Shown: in pieces, positions 10,380 to 21,650 of the stretch | How positions within the stretch are numbered: the first letter of the stretch is position 1 | Layout: each line of letters begins with the position of its first letter | Assembly: GCF_011386835.1 (NCBI RefSeq) | Contig: NC_088796.1 | Span: forward strand, 26,119,011-26,183,010 | Source: Chrysemys picta bellii | Taxonomy: Eukaryota > Chordata > Testudines > Emydidae | Length of the DNA: 64,000 bases | Direction of reading: 5' to 3' | Program-made: the position numbers and the translations under genes | Notes under the pieces: model-generated | Databases searched by the model: none | Told to the model about the DNA's origin: nothing | What the model saw: only the letters and a program-made list of their open reading frames with translations

Positions 10380-12130
10380 TCCCCCTCTTAGGTTTACTGC
10401 TTTGAGAAACCAATTTCCACAGTAGACTTCTGCGGATAGCCAACTATTCTGCTCCACCTCTTTCGAGCAAGGAGGCTGAGGAAGGGCAAATAGACTCTCC
10501 TCCACAATCTCCTTCCCACCGAGAACCACTCAAAAGGGGACCCCCTCGGGGCATATTATACTGATCCCAGACACCCTGGGGCCCAGTGATGCCCTTTTCA
10601 CCCCAATGTGCATACCAGAGTCCATGGGCAACATTGTGAAAGCAGGCCAGCTTGTCCCCAAAGGGGAGAGATGGGGAGGGAGGAGCAGCAACTGGAACAG
10701 TGCTCTGGACCAAGGAGTCAAAATGGGCACTTGGAAGGCACTGGGGGAGAGGGTGTGGACTGGCCAAAACCCAACCACAACTACTTTCTCTGGTGGGACT
10801 TATCCCTCTTTCTGGGGTAGTCCCATTGCCTCAGAGGAGGGAAAGGCTGGCCCAACATACACTACGGAAGATACTGCTGCTGCTGGACTCTGTAGTGGCT
10901 CCCACAAGGAGCCCTGGAGTTCTTGAAGGAGTGCAGGGTCTTGTCAGCTGTGTTCGAGAACAGCTTTTGCCCTTGAAAGGCAAATCTTCAGTGGCTTGCT
11001 GGACATTGGGCACAATGCTCAAATTCTACAGCCAGGAATCCCTTTTCATGGTGACTGTAAAATCCATCGCCCTGGCCAAGGTGTCCACGACATCAAGTGT
11101 GGACTGCAAGGACGTCCTAGCCACCAAGCAGCCCTCAGGGATAAATGCCAAAATTCCTCCCCAAGGCCTCAGGCAGCTGGTCTGCAAACTTACATCGCTG
11201 TCCAGTTAATAAAATCATTCTTGGACAGCAAGGCTTGCTAGCTAGCAATTTGCATCTGTAAGGAGGAGATGTAAATCTTCTTGCACAGGAGGTCCAATCA
11301 TTTAGAGTCCCTATTCTCGGGCGTGGACTGCCATTCACCACAGTTACAACTAGGGAATCTGGAGCAGGATGGGAGTAAAACCCCTCAAATCCCTGCACAA
11401 GAACAAAACAGCGCTTTTCCAGGTGCTTAGCCACAGGCACTATTGAAGCCAGCATGCTCCAGAGGGTCTTAGCCAGTTCACGGAGTGCATTGTTAATAGG
11501 CAAGGAGACATTCCCAGGGGAAGACAGCTATAAAATGTCCACCAATTTGTGGGTGTTCTCTTGTAAGAACTTCACTTGCATACCAGGTGAGGCAGGGGAA
11601 CCTCAAGATCCCAGAGATGAGGGCAGAATGAGAGTAGAGGGAGCAAATAGGAGGTCTGACTCATCCATCACCCAGAACCAGGCTCCGCCACTGCAAACAC
11701 TGTTGGTCCCAGAAGCAGTTATCAGTCCTGAAGTGAACAGCAGTACCAGAGTGTCTGATGGTACCAATGTTGAGGGCGGTGAAAGCTGCCACAGAAGCAT
11801 TTGCAGTGCCAACTCCATCGGTGCCGAGAAGGTTCCCAGTACCGAGGTCCCCTGTACCAATCACAGTATCGCACCTATTTCCACAACCTCTGGAATGGAA
11901 ACATTGGGGTGTAGATCCCAGGATTCAGCAGCTTGTTCAATCAAAAGGGATTATAGTTGATGCAGCCCTGGCAAAATCCTGGAAACAAAGGAGAGGTTGG
12001 GACCGAAAGGCAGAGGAGGTCTGTAGCTGCATGGTATGCCACCGACATGGAAACAATTGGTAGCAGTATCTCCCCCATCAGTACCAGAATCCACGGACTC
12101 CTGGAGGTCAGAGCTGGCAACAACGGTACA
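10380..12130 (-). mobile_element. DIRS-like retrotransposon fragment C (ORF1/gag part)
   Basis: Minus-strand gag-like readings match those of the 18.6-21.6 kb copy in the same order. One has MILLTGQRCKFADQLPEALG, then a 'KRDSWL ... VPNVQQATEDLPFKGKS' block (about 10950-11060), then FGDKLACF near 10660, the linker just before the reverse transcriptase. No reverse transcriptase follows: the copy ends near 10380 in intron sequence. The right side meets a CR1 copy near 12135. Frames are interrupted. Confidence 0.6.
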
Positions 12131-12139
12131 GGGTTTCTA

Positions 12140-13970
12140 ACCTCCCTACTGCGTACCAGTTATTAGGAAGAAACAGGTAATAGTTATGGGGGATTCGATC
12201 ATTAGAAACATAGATAGCTGGGTTTGTGATGACTGGGAGAACCACATGGTAACTTTCCTGCCTGGTGCGAAGGTTGCGGATCTCTATAGACATCTAGATA
12301 GACTTATGTATTGTGCGGGGAGGAGCTGGTGGTCGTGGCACATGTAGGTGCCAATGACATAGGAAAGGATAGGAGAGAGGTCCTGGAGGCCATATTTAGG
12401 CTCCTAGTTAATAGATTGAGGTCCAGGACCTCCATGATAGCATTCTCTGAAATGCTTCCAGTTCTATGTGCAGGGACAGTTAGACAGGCAGAACTGCAGG
12501 GTCTCAATGCATAGATTAGATGATGGGAGGGAGGAAGGGTTTAGATTTATTAGAAACTGCAGAAACTTTTGGGAAAGGAGGAGCCTATACAAAAAAGATG
12601 GTGATAGTGACTGAAATGCTCAGGGAGATTAGAGGCTATAAAAAAAATAATAATGGGGGATTTCAACTATCCCCATATTGACCGGGTACATGTCACCTCA
12701 GGATGGGATGCAGAGATAAAGTTTCTTGACACTTTCAATGAATACTTCTTGGAGCAGCTAGTCCTGGAACCCACAAAAGGAGAGGCACTTCTTGATTTAC
12801 TCCTAAGTGAAGCACAGGATCTGGTCCAAGAGGTGAATATAGCTGGACAGCTTGGTAATAGTGATCATAGAATCATAGAATCATAGAATATCAGAGTTGG
12901 AAGGGACCTCAAGAGGTCATCTAGTCCAACCCCCTGCTCAAAGCAGGACCAATTCCCAGCTAAATCATCATAATTAAATTTAACATTCCTGTGGCATGGA
13001 AAACACCACAGCAGCCCAACACTGTAGCATTTAATTTCAAAAAGAGGGACTACACAAAAATGGGGAATTTAAAAAGATATAGTGCCAAAAGTGAAATCCC
13101 TGCAAGCTGCATGGAACCTTTTTAAAGACACCATAATAGAGGCTCAACTGAAATGTATACCCCAAATTAAAAAAAAAAGTAAGAGGAGCAAAAAAGTGCC
13201 ACCATGGCTAAACAAAGTAAAAGAAACAGTGAACGACAAAAAGGTATCCTTTAAAAAGTGGAAGTTAAATCCAAGTGAGGAAAATAGAAAAGAGCATAAA
13301 CTCTGGCAAATGAAGTGTAAAAATATAATTAAGATCAAAAAAGAACACCTAGCCAAAGACTCAATAAGTACTAGCCCCATCTCAAAAAACATATATTGGA
13401 ATCGGAAAAGGTTCAGAAAGGGGCAACAAAAATGATTAGGGGTATGGAATGGCTGCCATATGAGGAGAAATTAATAAGACTGGGACTTTTCAGCTTGGAA
13501 AAGAGATGACTAAGGGGGGATATGATACAGGTCTATAAAATCATGACTGGTGAGGAGAAAGTAAATAAGGAAGTGTTATTTACTCCTTCTCATAATACAA
13601 GAACTAGGGCGCCCCAAATGAAATTAATAGGCAGCAGGTTTAAAATAAACAAAAGAAAGTATTTTTTCACACAACGCAGTCATTCTGCGGAACTCCTTGC
13701 CAGAGGATGTTGTGAAGGCCAAGACTATAACAGAGTTCAAAAAAGAATTAGATAAATTCATGGGGATTGGTCCATCAATAGCTATTAGCCAGGATGGTGT
13801 TCCTCGTCTCTGTTTGCCAGAAGCTGGAAATGGGTGAAAGGAGATGGATCACTTGATGATTACTTGTTCTTTTCATTCCCTCTGGAGCCCTGGCATTGGC
13901 CACACTCAGAAGACAGGATACTGGGCTAGATGGACCTTTGATGTGACCCAGTATGGCCATTCTTATGTTA
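12140..13970 (+). mobile_element. CR1 LINE with ORF1 esterase remnant, internally deleted
   Basis: A sense-strand CR1 that keeps pieces of both ORFs. At 12140-12515 a broken reading has VIVMGDSIIRNIDSWV and VVAHVGANDIG, which are the GDS and G-x-N-D blocks of the SGNH-esterase domain in CR1 ORF1 (usual GTND read here as GAND). From 12653 the end of the apurinic-type endonuclease appears: MGDFNYPHID ... LDLLLSE ... LGNSDH. After about 13435 the copy jumps to the C-terminal end of ORF2 and a 3' UTR ending GACCCAGTATGGCCATTCTT. Most of the reverse transcriptase is missing. Confidence 0.8.
12868..12969 (-). repeat. Antisense CR1 3' tail nested in the CR1 endonuclease region
   Basis: A 5'-truncated CR1 3' end in reverse orientation: AGGACCAATTCCCAGC through CCTCAAGAGGTCATCTAG to a run of ATAGAATC repeats. 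It splits the host CR1 between the SDH motif and the next conserved segment (IKFNIP). The 8-bp tail repeats are those of the ATTCTATG-tailed CR1 subfamily. Confidence 0.8.
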
Positions 13971-14289
13971 CCAGGGAAATGTTAGAGATATCCACACCAT
14001 TCTGCACACCAGCTCCATGCCAATCCATGCATTTCCTGGGAGAGGGAGAAGAGTAACCCCAAGACCTGGAGTGATCTCAGTTGGGTTTATCTGACCTTTT
14101 CCTTGGTGCAGTTGATGCGGAATGGCTCCTCTGTTTCTACAGAGAGGCGCCTGCTCTGGAATGTGAAGTGGCAGCGCTCTCAGAACCCAAGGGCAATCTC
14201 CGACCTGATAATGGCCTCAGTACCAAAGACAACTGCATGACCTGTTCGAGCAGGTGCTGCTTCAGACTAAGGTCCCAAGTCACTAAGTC

Positions 14290-15013
14290 TGTTTCTTAAA
14301 CAATCAGCAGATCGTGCAACACAGCGGGTCCTGCTTTTCGGCAGGGAACCCACGGGGCTCCATGTGCTGCCCCCCACCCCGAGCACCGGTTCCGCACTCC
14401 CATTGGCCGGTTCCCAAACAATGGGCGGTGCCTGTGGACAAGAGCCGCGCGGAGCCGCTTGTACACCTCTGCCTAGGAGCCGGACCTGCTGCTGGCCACT
14501 TGCACAGTGTAGCGCAGTCCGTGGTGCTGGGACAGGCGAGAAGCCTGCCTCTGCACCCCAGTTGCGCCGCTGACCGGGAGACACCGGAGGCAAGTCCGCG
14601 CCCCAACCCCACGCCACAATCCCCTGCCCCAGCCCTGAGGCCCCCCCAACCTAGAACCCCTTCCTGCACCCCAAACTCATCCCTTGCCCTACCCAAGCCT
14701 GCACCCCCAGAGGCCTGACCCCCCCCTCCAACACCCCAACCCCCTTCCCCAGCTCTAAGCCCCCCCCAAAACCCAGAGCCCCTTCTGCACCCCAAACCCA
14801 TCCCAGGCCCCACCCCATGCACTCCAACCCCCGCACCAAGCCATCTCCTACAGCCTGAACCCCTCATTCCTGGCCCCACCCCACAGCCTTCACCCCAACA
14901 CTGCCCCAGCCTTGAGCCCCTCCTCCCCCAAGCCCCTCATCACCAGCTTTGTTAGGTCACAGGCATCAATTTTCTTCAACTGGGTCCCCAGAAAAAAAGT
15001 TTGAAAACCACTG
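14290..15013. mobile_element. GC-rich non-autonomous hAT-type element, left end unclear
   Basis: The right end, AAGTTTGAAAACCACTG at 14997-15013, reads in reverse as CAGTGGTTTTCAAACTT, a typical hAT terminus. The interior (14340-14940) is CCCC/CAGCCC-rich and resembles the interior of the better-bounded element at 18795-19353. I could not find the left terminus or an 8-bp duplication. Long overlapping open frames here are a by-product of GC content, not genes. Confidence 0.5.
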
Positions 15014-15410
15014 CTTTATGCCATTATCTAAATCACTGATGAAGATATTGAACAGAACTGGGCCCAGGACCAATCCCTGTGGGACCCCACTCAATATGCC
15101 CTTCCAGCTTCACTGTGAATCATTACTAACTACTTTCTGGAATGGTTTTCCAACCAGTTATGCACCCACCTTATAGTAGCTCCATCTAGGTTGGATTTCC
15201 CTACTTTGTTTATGAGAAGGTCGTGCGAGACAGTATCAAAAGCCTTACTAAAGTCAAGATATACCCCATCTACTCCTTCCCCAGCTAACCACAAGGCTTG
15301 TTACTCTGCCACAGAAAGCTATTAGGTTGGTTTTGACACGATTTGTTCTTGACAAATCCATGTTGACTGTTACTTATCACCTTATTTTCTAAAAGTTTTC
15401 AAACTGATTA
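15014..15410 (-). mobile_element. Antisense CR1, first part (split by the DNA transposon)
   Basis: Reverse-strand CR1 ORF2 reverse transcriptase sequence: CCTGTGGGACCCCACTCA corresponds to the SGVPQG box, and the segment around 15225-15270 to the YLDFSKAFDTV box. It continues at 17961 after the 15411-17957 insertion. Confidence 0.8.
15408..15410. repeat. Target-site duplication TTA (left copy)
   Basis: TTA sits immediately before the CACTG terminus and again at 17958-17960 after CAGTG. Removing one copy with the element leaves a continuous antisense CR1 sequence. Confidence 0.8.
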
Positions 15411-15532
15411 CACTGCTCTACAGCCAAAATGCTTCTGAAATAAATGTAGTAGTCAAACTTTACTAATTCTGGGTCACTGAGAACGAAAATGATGCTTAAA
15501 ATTGTTGATTGGCTCTAGTTTTCAAGATATGC
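15411..15532 (+). repeat. Left terminal inverted repeat of the CACTA-like transposon
   Basis: Aligns to the reverse complement of 17830-17957 over its length: CACTG(C/G)TCTACA, then CTTC(T/A)GA(A/G)ATAAA, then the TGATTGGCT block. The left arm lacks about 10 bases after the first 12. Confidence 0.85.
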
Positions 15533-15923
15533 TATTGGGTCAGTATATACGACCCTTGACTTGGGAATGGCGGAGGATAAATGAGTTATAAAGGGAAGGG
15601 ATCTCAATTTAAACCAGAAATGACTAAAATACATCTTTGACTGGATCTATGAATAAATCTATGACTGGGTTTGGACAGTACTTGCTTTTTAGGCTAAACA
15701 ATGAATGAGGCAATCTGAAGCTGGTATTGCATCATACATTATATGAATTGCATCATGTTATTCCTAGAAGTCATGGATGATGCAATCATAACAAAGCTTA
15801 CATCACTCTGCTGAACAAATTGCCCTATATCAGCTCTAGAAATCATACAATGTCGTGCTCTCTTATTTGTCAGTGTTTGATTTTGCAAAGGGACACATTT
15901 CTGTTTAGCCAAAGTGAGCAGAG

Positions 15924-17597
15924 ATGCCTCGTACTTGTGTGAACAGTGCAGATAACTTCTGCTATGTTTGTGGTGAAGGGACTTTTGCATCACAAAAGTG
16001 CAGTATAACCACTATGGTTAAGAAAGCCTATCACCTTTATTTTGGCTGCAAAATTGGAGATCAGGGCAAGAGGTGGGCCCCACACATATGCCGCAACACT
16101 TGTGCAACAAATCTTCGCCAGTGGTTGAACAGGAAAAGGAAATCTGTGCCTTTTGCAGTGCCAATGATTTGGAGAGAGCCAACAGATCATACCAGCAATT
16201 GTTACTTCTGCATGGTGCCTCCAGTTGAGAAAGGTGTGTCAAAGAAGAAAAAGTGGACTGTGCATTATCCAAATGTTCCATCAGCTATACGCCCAGTACC
16301 CCACGGAGAAGGACTGCCAGTTCCTGATGCACCAGAGTCATTCTCACTTGAGTCAGACGAGGAAGAGGATGAAACTTCTGGTCCTGAACCATCAATGTCA
16401 CAGGACCCACATTTTCTCCCATCCTCCTCCTCTGAACCACACCTCATAACACAAGGTGAACTGAATGACCTTGTCAGGGATTTGGAACTACCCAAGAGTA
16501 AGGCAGAGCTGTTGGGCTCCAGACTACAGCAGTGGAATCTCCTGGCAGGTGATGTTAGGGTTTCCATGTTCTGTGACCATCAAAAGGATCTTGTCCCATT
16601 CTTTTTTATGGAAGGTGATCTTGTAGCCTGCAACAACATCAATGGTGTGATGGCAGCCCTCAACATTGTTCACGATCCAGATGAGTGGAGACTGTTCATT
16701 GATTCATCGAAGACGAGTCTTAAAGCTGTTTTACCGCATAATGGCAATGTTTTGCCATGAATTCCAGTTGCTCATGCAGTCCACATGAAGGAAACCTATG
16801 ACAACCTGAAACAACTTTTGAGGTGCATAAACTATGACCAACATCAGTGGCAGCTTTGTGGCGATTTGAAGGTTGTTGCTCTCTTGCTTGATCTGCAGAC
16901 TGGATATACAAAGTACTGCTGTTTTCTCTGTGAATGGGATAGCCATGCAAGAGATTCCCACTACATCAAGAAAGATTGGCCACTCCGACAGTCATTGGAG
17001 CCTGGGAGGAAAAGTGTTCAGCATCCACCACTTGTTGAATCAAGGAAGATTTTGTTACCACCCTTACACATCAAGCAGGGTCTGATGAAGAATTCTGTCA
17101 AGGCCATTGACAAAACACAAGCAGCTTTCAAGTACCTCCGTGGAAAATTTCCAAGGTTAAGTGAAGCTAAGATAAAGGAAGGTGTCTTTGTTGGTCCTCA
17201 GATTCGTGAACTTCTTCGAGATGATGCATTTGACCATGCACTGCGTGGCAAGGAAAAGACGGCATGGAAAACCTTCCAGTTAGTGGCAATAATTTTTCTC
17301 AGGAACAACAAGGCAGACACTACAGGTTGTTGGTGGAAAACCTCCTCAAGGCATACAAAAGCCTTGGTTGCAACATGTCACTAAAGATACATTTTATTGC
17401 ACTCTCATCTAGATTTTTTTCCACGGAACTGCGGAGCAGTGAACGACGAGCACGGCGAGCGATTTCACCAGGACATTGCAACAATGGAGAAACGCTATCA
17501 GGGCAAATGGAGCCCATCAATGCTTGCAGACTATTGCTGGACAGTGACAAGAGATGCTCCATTTAATGAATACAAGAGACAAGCCAAGAAGCACTGA
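15924..17597 (+). pseudogene. Transposase-like gene of the CACTA-like element (about 557 codons, broken)
   Basis: Starts MPRTCVNSADNFCYVCGEG with paired Cys motifs (YVCGE ... HICRNTC ... NCYFC) in the first 110 residues, probably a zinc-binding domain. An acidic linker (residues about 140-180) follows, then LVRDLELPKSKAELLGSRL. The second half has CGDLKVVALLLDLQTGYTK, CFLCEWDSHARDSHY and, at the end, HSHLDFFPRN and GERFHQD. The Asp of GDLK, the Asp of HLDFF and the Glu of GERF could be an RNase-H-fold DDE triad; this is inference. I recall related multi-copy proteins in other animal genomes but not a settled name. Breaks seen: an in-frame TGA at 16758-16760, and a shift to the next frame near 17300-17330 that returns by about 17397. 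Confidence 0.7.
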
Positions 17598-17829
17598 GTA
17601 GACACTGAATAGGACTAAACTATGTACATAATAGATTTTTGCCTTTTGTTTCATAATAAATTTTATTTATATAACCCTTTTGCTGATTTTTAAAGTGTTA
17701 CATAAACAGGACAGGTGAAATATTATCATGTAAAGCAACCATAAACACATGAAAAGACTTAGGTTTACAATTTATGATTAAAACTCTACTATCTACACAA
17801 TATACATAGACATAAAATGTAAAAAGTTA

Positions 17830-17957
17830 AATATCTTAGAAACAGTAGCCAATCAGTTGTTTTAATTGTCATATTTGAATTCAGCACATCAAAAAACATA
17901 ATAAATAGCACATTTTATCTCTGAAGCAGACGACTTCTCAAAAATTGTAGACCAGTG
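17830..17957 (-). repeat. Right terminal inverted repeat of the CACTA-like transposon
   Basis: Inverted partner of the left repeat, ending GTAGACCAGTG. The TTA duplication follows at 17958-17960. Confidence 0.85.
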
Positions 17958-17960
17958 TTA

Positions 17961-18600
17961 CTTGATTATTTGCTCCAATATCTTTCCAAGTACTGAAGTT
18001 AAGCTCACTGATCTAACTCCCCAGGTTATCCTTATTTCCCCTTTTTTAATAGGCTGACACTACACTTGCCCTTTCCCAGTCTCTGGAATCTCTCTCATCT
18101 TCCTTTAGTTTTCAAAGATAATCACTAATGGCTCAGATATCTCCTCAGTCAGCTCCTTGAGTATTCTAGGATGTATTTCATCACGTCCTGTTGACCTGAA
18201 GACATTTAACTTGCCGAAGTAATTTTTAATCTTGTTTTCCCTATTTTAGATTCAGATCTTACTTCATTTTCACTGGCATTCACTATGTTAGACATCCAAT
18301 CACTACTAACCTTTTTGGTGAAAACTGAAACAAATAAGTCATATAGCACTTCTTCCATTTTTACATTTTCTGTTATTGTTTTCCCCCACTCATTGAGTAA
18401 TGGGCCTACCCCATCCTTGGTCTTCCCCTTGCTTCTAATGTATTTGCAGAATGTTTTCTTGTTACCCTTTAGGTCTCTAGCTAGTGTGATCTTTTTATTG
18501 GCCTTGGCCTTTCTAATATTGTCCCTACATGCTTATGTTTGTTTATATTCATCCTTCATAATTTGACCAGTTTCCACTTTAGGGAGTCTACCTCCTGTCT
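17961..18600 (-). mobile_element. Antisense CR1, second part
   Basis: Continues the CR1 interrupted at 15410. Reverse-strand sequence covers the start of the reverse transcriptase and the region before it; 18285-18566 reads in reverse through the segment between endonuclease and polymerase. It ends near 18600 at the next DIRS-like fragment. Confidence 0.75.
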
Positions 18601-21600
18601 GAGGATCCTCTCATGAGTAGAGTCCTTGAAGAGGGACAAGGAAGGGGGTTTTGTGGCAGGAATGAAAGGAAATTCTGCTGTGTAGCTTTGGCAGCTCTGG
18701 GGGAGTCCCATCAAAATGATCTCTTGGCAAGAGGCTGGGACTGGGAAGAGGACAAGGATGAGGCAGTTTGTCTGCTGCGCTGCACCTTCTAGTACGGGGT
18801 AGGCAAACTACAGCCTGGGGACCGCATCCGGCCCTTCAGATGTTTTAATCCGGCCCTCGAGTTCCCACTGCAGCGCAAGGTCCGGGGCTTGCCCTGCTCC
18901 AGCCAGGGAGCAGGGTGGGGGGTTTCCCCTACTCTGTGCGTGCCATGATGCCGCATGGCTCCCGGAAGCAGCAGCATGTTCCCCCTCCAGCCCCTGCACG
19001 TAGGGGCAGCCAGGGGGCTCCGCACACTGTTCCTGCCCCAAGCGACACCCCCCGCAGCTCCCATTGGCTGGGAACCAATGCCAATTGGAGCTGCAGGGAC
19101 AGTGCCTGTGGACAGTGCAGCGCGCAGAGCCCAGAACCTGCACCCCTGACCCCCTCCCATGCCCCAACCCCCTGCTCCAGCCCTGATCCCCCTCACAACC
19201 TCCTGCATCCCCAACCCCTCATATACAACCCCACCCCAGAGCCCGCATCCCCACCCATGCACCCCAAACCCGAAGTTGGTGAGCATTCATGGCCCGTCAT
19301 ACAATTTCCATACCTAGATGTGGCCCTCGGGCCAAAAAGTTTGCCCACCCCTGCTCTAGTACCTCCTGAGAGGCTCATAAGCTTTCTGACAGTAAAAAGG
19401 CTCAGGAGCAGAATGCCACTTATAAGGAGATGGTTTGGAGTACTTCCTCTAATATGCTGGAGTATAAATACCCAAGAAGTGCAGAGGTTGCACATAAGTC
19501 CTTAAGGGGTGCAGGGTCATCAGTTTTTTTTTTTTCCAATGAAAATTGTTGCCCTCACAGGGGAGGTCCTCCACAGTATCTTGAACCTCCTTGGGAAACC
19601 CAGAGGAGCAATGCCATGAAGCCTGCCTGATGACAATCAGAGTTGACCTGGAGTAGAAAACAGTGTCACAAGTGTTAATTGAAGCTTGAAGGGATGACCT
19701 AGCTATCAATTTACTGTTGTCAGTGGTGGCTTGAAATTGTTGTTTGAGTTCCTGTGGAAGTTTGTTGATGAATGCAGACAAATGTGTTGTAGTTAATAAA
19801 ATCATACTTAGAAATCAATGCATGATATTTACAATGCAAAACTGAAGGCTGGGAGAGGAAGAACACTTTATTCCAAAGAGATCTAATCTTTTGGTGTACT
19901 TGTCAGAGGGAACAGACCTAGGCTGGTGCAGCCTGTTACATTCAATGATGGCCTGAACCACCAGAGAATCTGGGGTATGGTGTGAAAACAAATATTCTTC
20001 CCCCTTACTTTTTCTCTGTCCTTTTGGGGGGGGGGGGGCGGGGAGGTCACAGATAGCTAGGATATGCCAGACCATCCTGGCTGGCTCCAACATAGCTTTC
20101 CTGATTGGACATGCCAGCTTGATAGGGCCTGCAGCCTGGAGGATGTCAAACAACTTGTGAGTAGAGTCTTTGTTGATCTTCCTCCTCAAACACTCCCAAA
20201 GGGGCTGAGAATCTTATCAATGTGGTATCCTCTGTCTGCCCTCACGCTCAGATCCTTTGACTCAGGAGGTCTGAAGTAAGGATCCCAAGAACTCTATCAG
20301 GGCCAATGAGTGAGATTGTAAGGATGAGGATACCATTGGTCCCGAGCACAGTAGTGTGCCCTCCTGGAGTGCAAGCATGGCCAGGAGACTCTGGAATCCC
20401 TGTTGGGACTAACCTCATGCCTTGGGGATGCAAAGGAGTCGCTGTCTCAACCTCTAGTTCACCAGATAAGTAAAAATATTCAATTCTGCCAGCTGAGCCA
20501 TTGGTACAGTATGCCTTGCAATACAGTAATGGAATATGGTGCACTGATGATGTGGATATCTCCCTAGAGACTACCAGTTCCAAGAGTATCAGCGACTCCA
20601 GGTCAGAGTACAGAGCCAGGCCATAACAGATAATATGCCACGGTCTAACTGTGGGGAACATGAAGGGCTTTTACCCCTTGATGAAGCAGACAGTGCCGAT
20701 TTAGGTTGGGTGGTGAATGTTGGTGTCACCAAAACCTCCTTCCTCCTGCTGTAGCGCGGTACCTTTGGTGCAGCTGGCAATCACTCCTTTCTCTCTCTAG
20801 CAGTTCTGGGGCACTTTCGGACCTCAGTACTGGTGGTTGGGATCCAGGCACCCCATGAATTCCTGACACATCCGTAATGGGGCACAGAAACTTATTACAT
20901 TTGGAAAGAACAGGGGATGCAGTCCTCTTCATAGAGGCCTCAGGAGGGGATTTCTCCCGCTTCTTAGGAGGGTATTTGTCCTTACCCTCCTCCCATTACA
21001 GGTTAGAGTATTTGGGCCTGGTTTCTGATGGTTCAGAGTTATGGAGAATCCAGCCAGGAGGGGTGCTACTAAGTACGTCTGGCCAGCATACACAGGACGC
21101 AGATGACCCAGGTTTGGACTGGTCTCTCAACGACTGCTCCATCAGGTATCTTTGGAGCTGGAATTTTCAGTATTGCTGGGTTCACAGTGGAAAAGAAATA
21201 CAAATATTGCACATGGAGGGAATCCAAGCCAATATACAAATAAGTCATGGGGGGATCGCTCATTGGGAAGACGGGGGGCAGACTATGCAGGACTTGAACT
21301 GGGGATCTTAGGCATGCTAAGCAGTTGAGAATGGAAGGGGAAACTCCAGGATTCCAAAATGCTAACTAACTACTAAAACGATCTAGAAGGTAAAACTATT
21401 TACAGGAAAACCTGATCTGAAGCAGAAATTCTAGTGAAGCTGCCAAAACTTCAAGGTTCTCTCTCAGGTCATGAAATGTAGAAAGGAATTGGAAAGGCAG
21501 TCAGTCTGTGCCTACCTTTATGCCCTTGGTTTGGCACAATGAGGTGGCACAGGCATGGATCAACGAATGCTGCTAGTGAAAAATCTTCTAGTTTTAGGTG

Positions 21601-21650
21601 CAAGGAGAGCATGCACACCCATAGTAGAATACTCACAGGGACTAAGAATT
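18601..21650 (-). mobile_element. DIRS-like retrotransposon D (ORF1/gag part)
   Basis: Minus-strand copy interrupted by a hAT-type element at 18795-19353. The left end (18600-18790) matches the pre-reverse-transcriptase segment of the 5.3-8.6 kb copy (GTCCTTGAAGAGGGACA against GTCCCTGAAGAGGGACA). The gag-like frames include FINKLPQELKQQF with IARSSLQASI and SGFPKEVQDTVEDLPCEG (19449-19805), LFSHHTPDSLVV (19815-20189), and several N-terminal pieces up to 20932. The right terminal block around 21605-21650 (GCATGCACACCCATAG, AATACTCACAGGGACT) matches the ends of the other copies. There are many stops; not functional. Confidence 0.65.
18795..19353. mobile_element. Non-autonomous hAT-type element inside DIRS-like copy D
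   Basis: Termini CGGGGTAGGCAAACTAC and (in reverse) CAGGGGTGGGCAAACTTTT are inverted copies, followed inward by GCATCCGGCCC and GGGCCACATC. The flanks TTCTAGTA (18787-18794) and CTCTAGTA (19354-19361) match at 7 of 8 positions, the 8-bp duplication expected for hAT. The GC-rich interior resembles 14290-15013. Confidence 0.85.

Larger units (their letters stand above)
15411..17957 (+). mobile_element. CACTA/CMC-like DNA transposon, complete but inactive
   Basis: A 2547-bp element with CACTGCTCTACA at the left and the inverted form TGTAGACCAGTG at the right. The inverted repeats are long (15411-15532 against 17830-17957), with a shared inner block TGATTGGCT and AAGATAT and a gap of about 10 bases in the left arm. 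It is flanked by a 3-bp TTA duplication and interrupts an antisense CR1, so the ends are well fixed. CACTG termini with a 3-bp duplication fit the CACTA (EnSpm/CMC) superfamily; PIF/Harbinger also uses TWA targets but has different termini. The single gene it carries is broken. Confidence 0.8.

Noticed and set aside
10652..11209. 185-codon plus-strand frame
   Set aside because: It is the antisense of the DIRS-like gag fragment, whose minus-strand blocks match other copies.
14304..14879. Overlapping long frames on both strands (up to 191 codons)
   Set aside because: Low-complexity Pro/Gly-rich translations of a GC-rich hAT-type element; no conserved protein features.
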